From NCBI GenBank assembly GCA_022606135.1, contig JABYQN010000004.1, positions 1,922,001 to 1,986,000 of the forward strand: a stretch of 64,000 bases of DNA, given 5' to 3'. Position 1 is the first letter of the stretch. The number at the start of each line of letters is the position of its first letter. A program made the translations under genes and the position numbers. This document shows, in pieces, positions 1 to 11,435 of the stretch. A model generated the notes under the pieces. The model made no database searches and was not told the origin of the DNA. It worked only from the letters and a program-made list of their open reading frames with translations. This DNA is from Fomes fomentarius. Taxonomy: Eukaryota; Basidiomycota; Agaricomycetes; Polyporales; Polyporaceae.

Positions 1-782
1 TATACATACGCGTGGTTCTCTGAAAGGTGTCCTTCAAGTTGCCAGACACTTCACGTGAGTCTTCATTAGGCACGAAAGGAAGCCTCAGCTGCCAGTGAGT
101 GAAAAAGGTGCGGGGTCGATTGAAAGAGATAGGGAACCTACCAAAGGGCCACCTACATGGTATTCTAAGACTTTCTTAACACTGAAGTAGGTGACCTGGT
201 ACTTTGGCTCCAATTACTGCCCACTGGTCGTACCAAATGTCACAGGCCTTTCCATGTGCCCAAGATTGGTGAATCTAGGCAATCCTTGCATTGTCCCCGC
301 CGAGAAGTACATCGAAATTCCAAGAGAATGAGAGCTACAATGTGGCAGGATATTCGCCTTGAAGGGTATATTCACCCGAACATTTCCGGCGCTCGGTTCT
401 GGGTCCCACGATCGACGATTCACAGCGCCTGCCATTTTAGGTAACACCGCCATCAAACCACAATTACATCCGATCTCAGCGCTGGCACTTCTTGAGCAGT
501 TCGTCATCTTCGAACTGACCCGCTGTGGGTCGGCTACATGAGCGCGTCACAAGACACGAGAATGGCAGATTTTGAGACATTAGCATTACAGCAGCCGAGT
601 AGTACATGCCAGTCATTGCGAGTACTATATTTCGGTAGAAAGAGCGTACGACCCTACAAGAGGACACCGAGGACGACAGAAGGGATAGGGATAGGGGTAG
701 ATGACAGGCGTGGGTTCGAGAGTGTGATATATAGATAATAGTGCATGAAGAGGAAAATGCAAAAAAGGCTCTAACGGATGCA
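1..782. other. Left edge, no recognised gene
   Basis: This stretch lies 3' of the minus-strand phosphate transporter. A minus-strand reading frame of about 97 codons at 214-507 has a protein-like composition but matches no family I recognise. It has no clear start or splice context and could be a relic of a gene lying mostly outside the window. Nothing else is supported. Confidence 0.4.
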
Positions 783-2792
783 TCATGCAGTGCTATTAGG
801 GGGGCGGCCTGAAGAAGGGATTATAGTCAGCGTTCCAATCTCCATCAGCGAGCATAAGCAAGGAGAGACGTACCATCGATGAAGCCCTCCTGGTTCTCGT
901 TCGATAGCTCCTCTAGCGACTGCATCTTTGTCTCCTTGATCAGTAGTGTCGAGAAGATACCAGTGAGCATGAAGAAGGCGAAGATCTCGAGCCTGAAGGG
1001 AGAAGACTCAGTCAGCCTGATTTCGCGATAACGATGCTCAGTGACTTACAGGTGCTTGACAAACTTGTTCGTGCCGCCAATGTTGACCAGCTTACCAAAC
1101 CCGACCTGCGCAACGATGGCACCGAGCTTCCCGCTGGCGGCAGCGATACCGTGTGCGGTGGAGCGGTAACGAGTCGGGAACGCCTCTCCGGGAACGATAA
1201 AGGTGGTAGTATTGGGTCCGAAGTTCTGGAAGAAGTTGGTGAGGCAGTAGAGGAATGTGAACGCCTTGGTGCCCGCGGACGAGGCAGTGAGCTTGTCATA
1301 GCCGAAACCCATGATGACAAACAGAATAGTGAGCATGGTGAAGCCCATGAACTGGACGGGCTTCCGGCCCCACTTGTCGATGACGAGGAACGTCGCCCAA
1401 TACCCGGGAATGAGGCCCGCAACGGAGAGCACCATGTTGCCGACGGTGATGTTCCTGAGGTTCTGGTAAACCTTCGCCGTGCCGGTAAGCGACTTATCGG
1501 GCGAGCCGAAACCAATAGCCTGGAGGATAATAGACGAGTTCAAGCCAAGACCGTAGAACGCGATGTCAAGCGCGAACCACGAGTACGCGGCACCGAAGAG
1601 AAGTTTGAAGTTCTGCCATTGCGAGAAGTACGCAGAGAAGTCGCGGCGGGATGCCTTGGGAGCGTGGACGCGCTCGATTGGCGCATCAGGGTCGACGTAG
1701 TAGGAGCCGGTCGTGAGGAAGTTCTCAACGTCCTGGGTAGCCTGCTTCACGTTGCGCTCGACATCCATAGTGAAACGAGGAGTCTCCGGGATCGTGAGGC
1801 GGAAGTAGAGAGCGATTGCTCCCGGAACGCATCCGAGACCGATGAGCAGACGCCACATGAAGTCGACGTGCGCAAGGGTAGCGGGATCATCGTTCAGAAG
1901 TGCGTTCTTATAGGCAGAGACAATGATGAACGCAATCAGAGCAGCAGCTAGGAATGAAGTTCAGTATCATGATGCGGGAACTTGTAACCCGTTTCAACTT
2001 ACAGAATTGACCCCAGCCTTGATTCGCAAACACTGCGGTCATCATACGACCCCGTATATGTGTCGAGGCAAACTCGGAAGAAATAACGGCAGAGAGGGGG
2101 TAATCACCGCCGATGCCAATACCCATGATGAACCGCCAAACGACGAGGACACCGATGATACCGACTGCATGACCCTGACCGGAAAGAGCCTGACCGAAAG
2201 TCGCGATGATGATGAGCATGAGCTCGATACCGTCTGCATGGGAGAGATACGGGTAAGCTAGGTGGTGATTGGAAGCATTGCACGGGCCACTTACACATGC
2301 GCTTACGACCGACGACATCCGCAAGCCAACCGAAGAGCAACTGACCAACCAAAGTACCGACGGGAGTGGCAACCTTGACACCAAGATCTTGGTTGGAGTT
2401 GAGCTTTTGCGCGCCAGGGTCACCTTGTAAAAGATCAATATCCAATTATCGAAAGGCACCGCTGGTGAGACATACCATGGCCATAGACGTAGCCAAGCAT
2501 GGTCGACGCGATGTTGATCGCGAATATGTCATAGGCATCGGTGAAGAAACCGACACCGGCGACCATAACCACCTTCACGTGGAACCAACTACAGAGATGT
2601 TTGTATGAGAAGGCACGGTCGAGGATAGAATGGGGGATGGACTCACGAGAAGTTGGCAGAGTCGATCTCGGCCAATGCTGCCCTACGCTTCTCATCGAGA
2701 GCATAGCTGCTGGTACCCTTGGCGAGTTGAGGGACGCTCTGATCCTCTGCCGAACTTGAATCGGTCTTGTCCGTCACGTAGGCTGAGGCCAT
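783..2792 (-). CDS. Pho84-type inorganic phosphate transporter (MFS), copy 1
   Basis: A proton-coupled phosphate symporter of the major facilitator superfamily, expected in the plasma membrane. Start ATG at 2792-2790; exon 1 ends at 2647 (TTCTC|GTGAGT). Later exons carry FFTDAYDIFAIN (TM1), GQLLFGWLADVVGRKR (the MFS loop 2 motif), GIGIGGDYPLSAVISSE (a hallmark of the Pho84 group), IPETPRFT, GYWATFLVIDKWGRKP, and the TTTFIVPGEAFPTRYR segment of the C-terminal half. A final short exon after a GT..AG intron encodes GRPPNSTA and stops at 783-785. All family landmarks are present in order with no frameshift, so the gene looks functional. The paralogue at 11436 shares the exon layout. What is seen: motifs and splice sites. 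Substrate is inferred from the family. Confidence 0.9.
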
Positions 2793-4890
2793 CTCGGGTG
2801 AAGGCTAAGAGTGGCTTGGGTGCTCGGGAGGGGGGAGTCGTGGGGAAGGGACTGGCGGGCATGCAATCTTGGCGCGCTGGTTTTAAGGGACTATCGGCAG
2901 ACATGGGTCCGAGCACGATCAAAGCTTAGAGCGAAAGCAGGCAATCTGTCCAGACACAACTCGACGTGCTGGCGTCCACCCTCACCCGCGCCCCTTGCAC
3001 GTTCGTAGTCCCCAGCCAATCAGCGGCCAGTATACGACTGCGGTGTATGGGAGGACGCCCATAGGTCGCACGTTCTCACGCCTGGTCCTCCTCCTCCTCC
3101 CCTCCTGTCCGACTAATATCTCTCGCGAGGACGCCGCTTGGCCCCGCCAGGCCGCACGCTGCCCAGCAGGGGGTGTCGCCGTCGGCTGCCATTTACCCCC
3201 TGCGATTCCCGCTCCCTCTGCGCCCGCTGATTCCCCGATGCACCTTCCCCCACATGGCACATTTGTCAAAATTATTTTCACTGCATCCCAAGGCCCAGCT
3301 AGGCGCAGCCCACAAATCTCAGACATCACATCAATGGAACTCTCCCGACGACCGTGCTTCCGTCTCCATGTGCACTCGGCCCTCCATTAGATACAATGGA
3401 CGCGTTCGAGGTCCCACTCCGGCGCCCAGTTGTCGTAAATGTTCAGACCCTCTCGACAGTTCGCTAGCCGTCCTAGTATCTGCGTACATCGCCCCACACG
3501 CTGTGGTGCGTTGTCATTGTCTTCCTCTCCACACAGTACCTTGGCGGAGCCCAGGTGGCAGACTCGGATCCAATATCTGTCTAATCTTGGTGGAATCGTA
3601 TTCACTCCGCCGCGACGGTGGTCAAAGAGGCTGTCCTGGCCGCCGTTCCCGTACGACAGAGGCATGTGGATGTATGTGGGTTCTCCGTTCTGGCATATCT
3701 CAGATCCCTCTTCCTCCTAATCTCGCGCGCAAGTTGTGCGTGCCGCTGTCGGGTCCAGAGGTTGGACAGAATAAACCGGCGGTTGCAATTGCGAGAACTG
3801 GGCTGTGCCTTGGGGTCTTCGGAAGGCGGAGCATATAATCGCGATCGGGGAGCTTCGCGGCCGGTGCACGGCTGCACCTCGCCCTTCTCCTTTCAAACTC
3901 TCCTCGGCGTTGGCCCCCTTCTATGCTCACACGACCTGAATCTCTCCATCCGTTCCGCTTCTTTCATGATTCGGCAAATTTCCATGCCGCTTGCAACATA
4001 GCGCCGGTCCAGCCTCAGGCCTCAAGGCTCAGGGATCTATGTATCTCTTCTCAATGGTGCTGTGCTTCGTCTTACTTAAGTAGCGAAGAACTTCCGCAGC
4101 GCGATACTCGGTTGACATTGTTGTATTCCCGTGAGACTAGTTGTTCCCACACCGAACAACTCAGAATGACGCGCGTCCTAGCCTGTGCCTAGATCCAATT
4201 TGAGTGTATCGCTGGTAAGGCATCTCCTCCTACACTTCGTCTTACACAATGATCCGCGGCAGTCGGCGAGTTTGCCTCCAGTGCCACGACTACTAACATC
4301 TCTATAGGCATAGCCAGCGCCCTCTTAGTACTGACCTGGAGAGTAAAGCGTTGCTCGCAGTGAGTCAATGCTCAGTATGTATGTCCAAGTCTGACAGCTG
4401 TGATCATCGCACTAACGCGCTGCCAGTGCCCGGCACGGCCCGAGGATCTGTATTTATCAATGCACAATGCATCGCTGCCGCGCATATCCTTGATGACTTG
4501 TCGTCCAGTGCGAGAAGATGGCTAGGTAGTAGGCAGGAAGCCCTGGGCAAGATCGCACGTGCGCCTGCTCGAGGCACCGCAGGCGGTTGCACTCTGGCAG
4601 GCTGTCATGCACAGTGCCACCTGAACCAGTGCTCCCCATGGCATGACATAAGGACGACGCGGAGAATGGAGATCATCGCTGGTTGAAAAGAGCAGAACGA
4701 TACGCCCAGCCGTCCCTTCTTCGCCGCACGATAGTTGAGTATGCGTGTGTGGCCGTCATCGGTCCGCAGCACTTCTGAACCTTGCACGACAGCCTGAGGA
4801 CCCAGCCCCAGGGGCGGCTTCAGTTGCGCCACGCCGCACGGTCACAAGTCAGACCTGCACTGGTCTCCTGTCCCACACAGCACGATAAGT
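2793..4890. other. Intergenic region upstream of the phosphate transporter
   Basis: Promoter side of the minus-strand transporter, followed by about 2 kb with only short overlapping frames on both strands and no family match. The first 400 bases contain C/T-rich runs on the plus strand near 3080-3115. I see no RNA gene, no long repeat and no transposon ends. Confidence 0.4.
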
Positions 4891-4899
4891 AGCTGACTC

Positions 4900-5850
4900 A
4901 ATACCGCTCTGCCAGGTGATACTTCCCAGCAGTGCCCATATTCAGCTTCTGCAGACCACTGGCATCCGCGTCAAGCTGAGGTTGACCACCTGCTACTCCT
5001 TACATCGTCCATGAGATGTGACGAAACGTGTTCTCTCAGGCTCCCACACCACTCTGGTACGTCAGACAGCTTTTTAGCTGCAAGATACCACTCTTGACAC
5101 TCCTTGGCGGGAAACTCGTTCGCATGTTGTGCCATCCAGCGGCCTAGCGCAGTTTCACGTCGCCAGATGGTCGGTGGCCCCGAATGCATGTTAACTTGGG
5201 TAATCATCTGGGCTACAAGGTGCGCAACAACACTCGTACCATCCATCAAAGCAGCGTCTTGATATGTATACGCCGAAGATACGTCAGGAATGTTGCCACT
5301 CTTCGCGTGCTCACACGCTAGGTGGAGGCGGAAGAATCGTCGCCAGCCGGCAGGTCGCTAAAGAGGTATCTTCTCTGGGGGCTGTAGGGCGGTAAGTACC
5401 GCATGACCCATTGAGTTTGGCTTGTAAACCCAATTCCACAGCCCGCCTAGGCTATAACCATTGGGTACTGCCTTCGAAGCGGGACCCCATGCTAAGTACT
5501 TGATCGCACAATTTACGTGATAGGTACACCGGCAGTGACACTGCCGATAGACTATCCCCACACGTGCCATCGGGTTGACTATGGTTAACTGATCAGGGAA
5601 AGCTTCTTCACAGCCCTCACCTCTTCTCACGTCATACTACATGATCGAAGGTTGGCTTCAAAGGAAGGTTAAGTTCCCAGTACTCAACCCATTGTGATTC
5701 ACCTGTTTCATTGCTATGTCTGGCAGTGGTCTGCAGTGGCTCACTGGATGGCGAATGCAACGACATACGGAATGCTATCCATCTGACATCTAGGAATATG
5801 ACGCCGCTCCATAACCGGAGGGGCACCAGGGTTCAACGTTCAAATCGAAG
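4900..5850 (-). pseudogene. Unrecognised protein-coding relic
   Basis: On the minus strand three consecutive frames (about 5826-5632, 5630-5400 and 5345-4990) read as protein-like sequence with Trp- and Cys-rich stretches, for example WRRETALGRWMAQ and EWYLAAKKLSDVPEW. The junction near 5390-5345 can be read as a short GT..AG intron joining GHA to RPAGW, but other joins need frame changes or meet stops. I cannot assign a family. It may be a decayed gene, or a gene whose intron structure I cannot resolve by eye. Confidence 0.3.
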
Positions 5851-5994
5851 GCTGTCCATCTGCTGAGTATCTCCCTCCAAGCACGGAGTCCCTGTTCGTC
5901 TGCTGCGAGTACTTTAAGTACTAAGTGCTCATACCAGCATTGATCACCGCTCCAACGTCCCGCGCGTTCAAGCTTCGTGTAACGATATCGCGAC

Positions 5995-6670
5995 GTACTT
6001 CTCCAGGAGGAAAGTCTACTACTGCTGTTCGGTACTGCCTACTCGTGGTTCGCGCTCGCCATTGTGTCCTATGGTCTCCGAGTCGGCTTCAATCAGTCGA
6101 CCACCCTGCAGTTTATTCTGCAGCTGAACACGAACAACATCACGGGAACTGCAGAATCGTACAGTGTATATTGGATAACATTCAGGACGTCATCCTGTGG
6201 GCCATGGCAGGGTTCATTCCTGGGTACTGAGCGACGTTCTTCCTCATCGATCGGCGAGGTCGGGAGCCGAACCAGGTCGTGGGCTTCATCGCGCTCATTG
6301 ACTTCTTCCTTGTCATGGGTACGTCTTCCCTAAAGTTACCTATTACAGCATCGCCTGGATACTGAAGTGCAGTGTGCATGCAGGCTCTGCATATCACCCG
6401 GTCGTGAACAAGGACTCGAAATCGGGCAAGAAAGCGTTGGTTCTTCTTCCTCTATTGCCTAGGGAACGTATTCCAGAAGTTCGGCCCATCATGACGACGT
6501 TTATTGTGCCTGGAGGGGCCTCGGGCTTCCCGACGCGGTACCGCTCGACGACGCACAGCATCGCTGCGACCAGTAGGAATCTTTGGCGCGACCATCTCCG
6601 ACTCGGATCGAATTTGCGTACCTCAATAGATGCGGGCGGCGAGAACGAGGTCTTCCCCGGGGTATCTGTC
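5995..6670 (+). pseudogene. Third phosphate transporter copy, degraded
   Basis: Only the central and C-terminal half of a Pho84-type transporter is recognisable, spread over several frames. LFGTAYSWFALAIVSYGL matches the segment after the cytoplasmic loop, followed by MAGFIPGY, where the expected Trp codon is TGA. Then come ATFFLIDRRGREPNQ and, after a probable intron, TTFIVPGGASGFPTRYRST with an inserted residue pair in the conserved VPGEAFPTRYR block. The N-terminal half is absent. In-frame stop, frame changes and missing exons show a dead copy. It is distinct from both intact copies (a longer loop after the GL motif), so it is an old paralogue and not a recent duplicate. Confidence 0.8.
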
Positions 6671-6744
6671 CTTCGATTGCTTAATGCGCGTCTTCCCTTG
6701 CGTCGGAGGCTGAATACCTGACATCTGGGATAGGATAATGGCAT

Positions 6745-7870
6745 CGTTTATGCCCAGTGATGTTGGCTTGACGTTGCTCATCAAGAAGACGAAGTGGAAG
6801 TCCTGTCGAACGAGCTGGAGAGACAGGACCACTTCGCTGGGAGGTGCGCTCTTTTGCTTGTTCTGATTCTGTCGCGTACCTTGCTGAGGTTCTTTCCTCT
6901 TCCCGTCCATCTTTATGCAGGCACGCCTGCCCTACGGTGACAGCAAGCTGTTGCGGTCTGTTAGCCAGCCTATACATTGGCAGTAACGCGCGATGATGCT
7001 GATTGGAGTGATGACTCTAGGATTCTATGGTTCGCATACGTCCATTTCGTCACTAGCCCCGCTCAGAATTGAGAGCTCCGCGCAAGCGCGCAGAGCCGGA
7101 GCTGGGGCAATATTCGGGTCGATTCTCACTGGGTGTCAAATGGCACCTACGGTATCGGACGCTGCCGCTACTAAGTGTACTGCGGTGACAGTGCAAGTCG
7201 CCTGCCTGCTATAGATTCAGAAGCCCCACTAGAGGGTTCCTCTCATACCAGTGGACTTGCGCCCGCATGTTCCACCGCACGACTTCCACTGCTCATTTTC
7301 GCAGGATAGCGGCAGCGGCCAAGCGAACGTTGACTGTGAGGAGCGCCATAAACGTCCGGTGCCATGAAAGATATGTTGATAGACGTGTCGAACACACCAC
7401 TCTGTGTAGACTTGTACGAAGCGATTGCGACTCTGCTGGTCAGAGACGCGTATATAGAGTGCGCGTCATGTCAAATACCCTCCCAAGCATAATACAAGGT
7501 GATTTGCGTAGGTACCGGGCACCATGGGGCCATATAAAAAGTTGGACGTTCACATATTGATGACCTCGGTCCGCTGGACCTGCTCATCGATCCGACTCAT
7601 TCCCCGTGGCATTCCATCCATGCTGAGCCCAACGGTCTGCAGAGTGGGAGCCAAGGAAAACAGTGTTCTGCAGAACTTCCGGCGATCGAACGCGATGAAC
7701 GAGAGTGCAGGTGGTGGACTGCTACCCTCGACGCGTGGCGTGGGATTCTCATTTCTGCGCACCCGTCTCCACGAATACGGTATTTCGCAGTCGATTTGAA
7801 GTGCGAGCGCCCGGAGTTTGGGGAGTAGTCTGATCGCGTCGATGCCTTGTAGCTAAACATCGGCTGAGAA
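6745..7870. other. Intergenic region, nothing recognised
   Basis: Short overlapping frames on both strands, none with a family match or plausible splice chain. No repeat or RNA gene seen. Confidence 0.4.
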
Positions 7871-7879
7871 TTCTCCATC

Positions 7880-8720
7880 TGCGCCGAGTGCAACAACGAC
7901 CACGTACTAGCAATTGCGGGATGTCTTTGTCAACGCTCTCTCTGCGGACGCAAACGGTGAGGCGTAGCTGCTCGAGGTCCTCGACGCCCCGGAGACCGCT
8001 TGCGGCTTGTTGGAAGGCCGTCTGGAAGGTGGCGAAGTAGCTTCCATACACGGTCAGCTCTAATACAACCGGTCGCGCGTACACCATAGTCTCGGGGAAC
8101 CAGGGCAGGTCCCACCTTTGCGCCTCAGAAATCCCAGAGTACGAATATGGCAAGGCAGTCCAAGTATGTAGAGTTCCGCCACACAGCTTAGAGACACTTC
8201 TTCCAGACGGGGCCAACACTGGTGTTCGAGGGGTGTGGTGAAGACGGAGAGCTGCGATACGTTGGGATACGTCTTGACCCTTTCGTCCGTCGTCGAGTGG
8301 GTGTCGAACACGCTGAGGCTCTTGACGTTGTGGTATATCGGATTACCGGGACTGTATTCACAATCATTCCAGGACTCGCACTTCAGTCTGATGAGGGTGC
8401 TCTGCGCGGCCCGCAGCAGGGAAGCGGGATGCATCCTCGCGAACAAGTCTGGCTCGTCCCAGTCGCCATAAGGCTCGTAGGATACAAGTTCCGCAGTGAA
8501 AAGGGGCCACTACACGCTCTGGAGGAAGAGGCTGTGTGTTTTGCGGCCTCGCGGATCCTGAGGTGCTTGACGTTTTTGATCGACGCGAGGGCGGAGACAC
8601 TGGCAGAATTTGAAGAAGTCGTGGCGCGGCTCTTTCACTCGCTTTGTTTTGACGTAGTTCGGCTGGGTGGCCTCGGTAATATAAAACCAAGTATCTGATC
8701 GATAATCGCGGGTGTGACAA
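7880..8720 (-). pseudogene. Possible F-box/LRR-type protein relic
   Basis: Minus-strand frames at 8446-8230 and 8150-7920 read like the leucine-rich part of fungal F-box proteins: NVKSLSVFDTHS, YPNVSQLSVF and RLEEVSLS, then ELTVYGSYFATF and GLRGVEDLEQLRLTV after a frame change. No F-box (LPxExLxxI) is visible upstream and the pieces are not joined by a clean intron. The family call is inference from composition and repeat rhythm only. Confidence 0.3.
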
Positions 8721-8779
8721 AGACCTCTGTTCCCAATAAGCACAAACAAAGTCTCACTTGTAAGCCCCAGCCTCATAAT

Positions 8780-11435
8780 TGTAATAGATACAGCTCAAGA
8801 CGTCATCGCCGTACTTGACCCGTCAATGACTTCCTTGTAGACGTAAAAGACTGGAAATCTGAAGTTGTTCGCCCAATGCAGCACCGCCGCCCATGAAGGA
8901 CTGCACTCGAGTGACATCGGGTGGCCACAGCTCGGCCCTCCCAGGTTCGGTGGCGCACGAACCCCACATCGTTACGTTTGAACTGTGAATCAGATCTAAA
9001 CGGCCTTCCCCAGCAGTCTGCCATGTAAGCCTTTCTTCCACAGGTGCCCACGTTCGTTATACATCCCGCAGCTTCACAGCCCCGGCGCCAGTGCCGCTCA
9101 GGGTCTCTTCCTGCCTACCTTTCTCCGAAGTTCCATGCAACGGCTGCGAGGCGGTGTACATGGACATGCCGGCGGTGTGGACAACGTCTCCTCGGGCCCT
9201 CTAGTGACACCTTGCACAGTCGCTGGTCAGATCCGATCCACTCTCGGAGACTCTCTCTCACGGCGCTTGTGAAGGAGTGGGGACCTTGCCATAGACGGGT
9301 GCAAACTCTCAGTCGACGAAGAGCATCCGCGCTGGTCGGATTCGCAGGGGGCGGGGCGCCGCTGGTCCGTCCAATGAGTCAAGTGTGCCCAGAGTACCTG
9401 ATTGATGTTCTTACGCGGAGGCGAACAGAGCTTCAGGACAGTCGTCTTACCGGGTTCTTCGTGTGCGGGTTATATAAACATGAATAAGTTCCGTAGTGGA
9501 TCGATTGTATATCTTCGCGAAGACGGGATGGTATAAGGGGAGGAGACGTACCTAGAATAGGGTAACCATCAATGAGGATCTTTCCACGAAGTCTGTCTGT
9601 TCACGAGATCTTGCGTGCCGAATGTTCAGACACAGCGGCCGGGCTGGCAGCGGCAGTTCGTGAAGCGATGACTTTAAGAAGGCCGCAAAGCTCAGCCCCT
9701 TCACCTATATTGGCAGGTCACATTTGTTCTGATGCTTCCCTTCTACTTGGATGTGCCTCTCAATCTGTGTGATTCAGGATCATCTCCCTCAGATCTCTCG
9801 GAAGCTGATGTGGACACCTGCAATTTTGAGCGATTCTTGCCGTGAGTCTCTTCGCGTGTGCATAAAGTTCCCAATGCTTTCAGCGAAGTATACTGTCAAC
9901 AGATGAGTATCATAGATGGGTACGAACTGTCGTGAGCGTGAGCAACGCACCTGTTTGCCGAACCTCCACGACGGTATATCATGATACTCTGTGAGGAACG
10001 GGTTCATCTCGCAGCGAGGTACAGTTCTACACGGCTGCAAACCCCAGAAATTATCCGATCGCAAGGGCCCGAGTCGGACAAGTTCTGGTATCACACTGTG
10101 GGTTCGAAGGGACTCTCACAATGATATATCTTGATACTACGCTCGCGTTTCTCGGGTACTTGACGATGATGGGATCCTGCGGCTGAGCCGCCGACATTGC
10201 TCAGTGTGAAATATGGTATCGTACTTCGTTGATACTGCTTTCCATGGGACTTGGTGACTGAGATGTATTGAGGCGGAGACGGATGGTTGTCGCAAGTGGC
10301 AAGCGATGTCCCAGTCGGAGAATCGGAGATATCGATTTGTAGCCTCAAGGCGGAGCACAGAAGCGCCCATTGCGTGGCGCTGCAAGGTGGCAGCCACTCA
10401 GTGTCGACGTTCAGGTTTTTGCTCTCTCAGAATTGCACCCGACCCAAACTGCGATATGTTCCGGTTTGTCTTTCAATCTTTCTTTGTTGCATGATGGTTT
10501 TCTGACTGCTCACGTTACGATGCAACCTGGAAAGACGGACGGCGGCATCCATCTAAAGTCTAGATTCTGGCCGCCCACGCTTGGCGTTGCATGAGAGCCC
10601 GCCCACCACTCAGGCGTAAGCCTAACATGAAACCATTTGTCAGACCAATGTCATATCACCCCGTTGCTGTGTTCTGTGTTAGAAGGTTTGGCTTTCTTCC
10701 AATATACCGAACGCACCAGCGGCTGATCTCCAATGTATTATAACGAGTTGCAGGTTGTGTTCAGCACGGGGTCAAAGATGTCACCGCCGATGCGTACAGG
10801 TCCTACAAGAGTCAACGGGATGGGAGAACTCGCCCCGGAGGGCGCTTCGTCACGCTATTTCTGAATAAGGTTGAATTGGATTGCGAACGTTAACTCTGCT
10901 CCCCGTCTCGCACGTGCGTCGACAGTGGCTCCTCGCCAGAAGTTCAATTAGTATCCACGTATCAGATAAATGGTGATTGGCTGGCCGCGGAATGGCCCCC
11001 GCAGGCTCTGCCTTTGTTCTGCCCTGAAACGATATTCGCGAGCACGTATACGCCTCGTCAAATCAGGAACGTGGGCAATCGACGACAGCACAGCCGGACG
11101 GTCCGATCGCTACGGTGAACGGCGTCATGGACTGTCTAGCTAGAACGAAACGTCCGATATCATAGTACGTTCTCGGTCCATCCAAGCTGTCCGTCTTCTC
11201 TGGGCTGAGAATGCTCTCTCTTCAGCTGGTCCGGTAGAAGGCGCCAGGAACCGGTAGCGGACCCACCCGAGCGATTGGTGAGATCGAGCAAAGCAAACGC
11301 TAGGTCTCTATAAGTAATAGCGCGGATACAACCTGCGGAATACGCACCCGCCTACTGCACGCCTCTGCTATCCAAGCGCTCCTCCTCCAACCACTCCATG
11401 AGGGCGTGAGCCCTGCCTCTCGTACCTACACCTCT
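8780..11435. other. Gene-poor region before the second phosphate transporter
   Basis: A minus-strand patch at about 10094-9790, with a neighbouring one at 10397-10137, has a natural amino-acid composition but no recognised family and no clear start. It could be a relic. The rest shows nothing. TATAAG at 11309-11314 lies about 125 bases upstream of the ATG of the following transporter and is a candidate core promoter element. Confidence 0.35.

Noticed and set aside
1034..1951. Plus-strand frame of 305 codons
   Set aside because: Antisense of phosphate transporter exons with all the MFS motifs on the minus strand.
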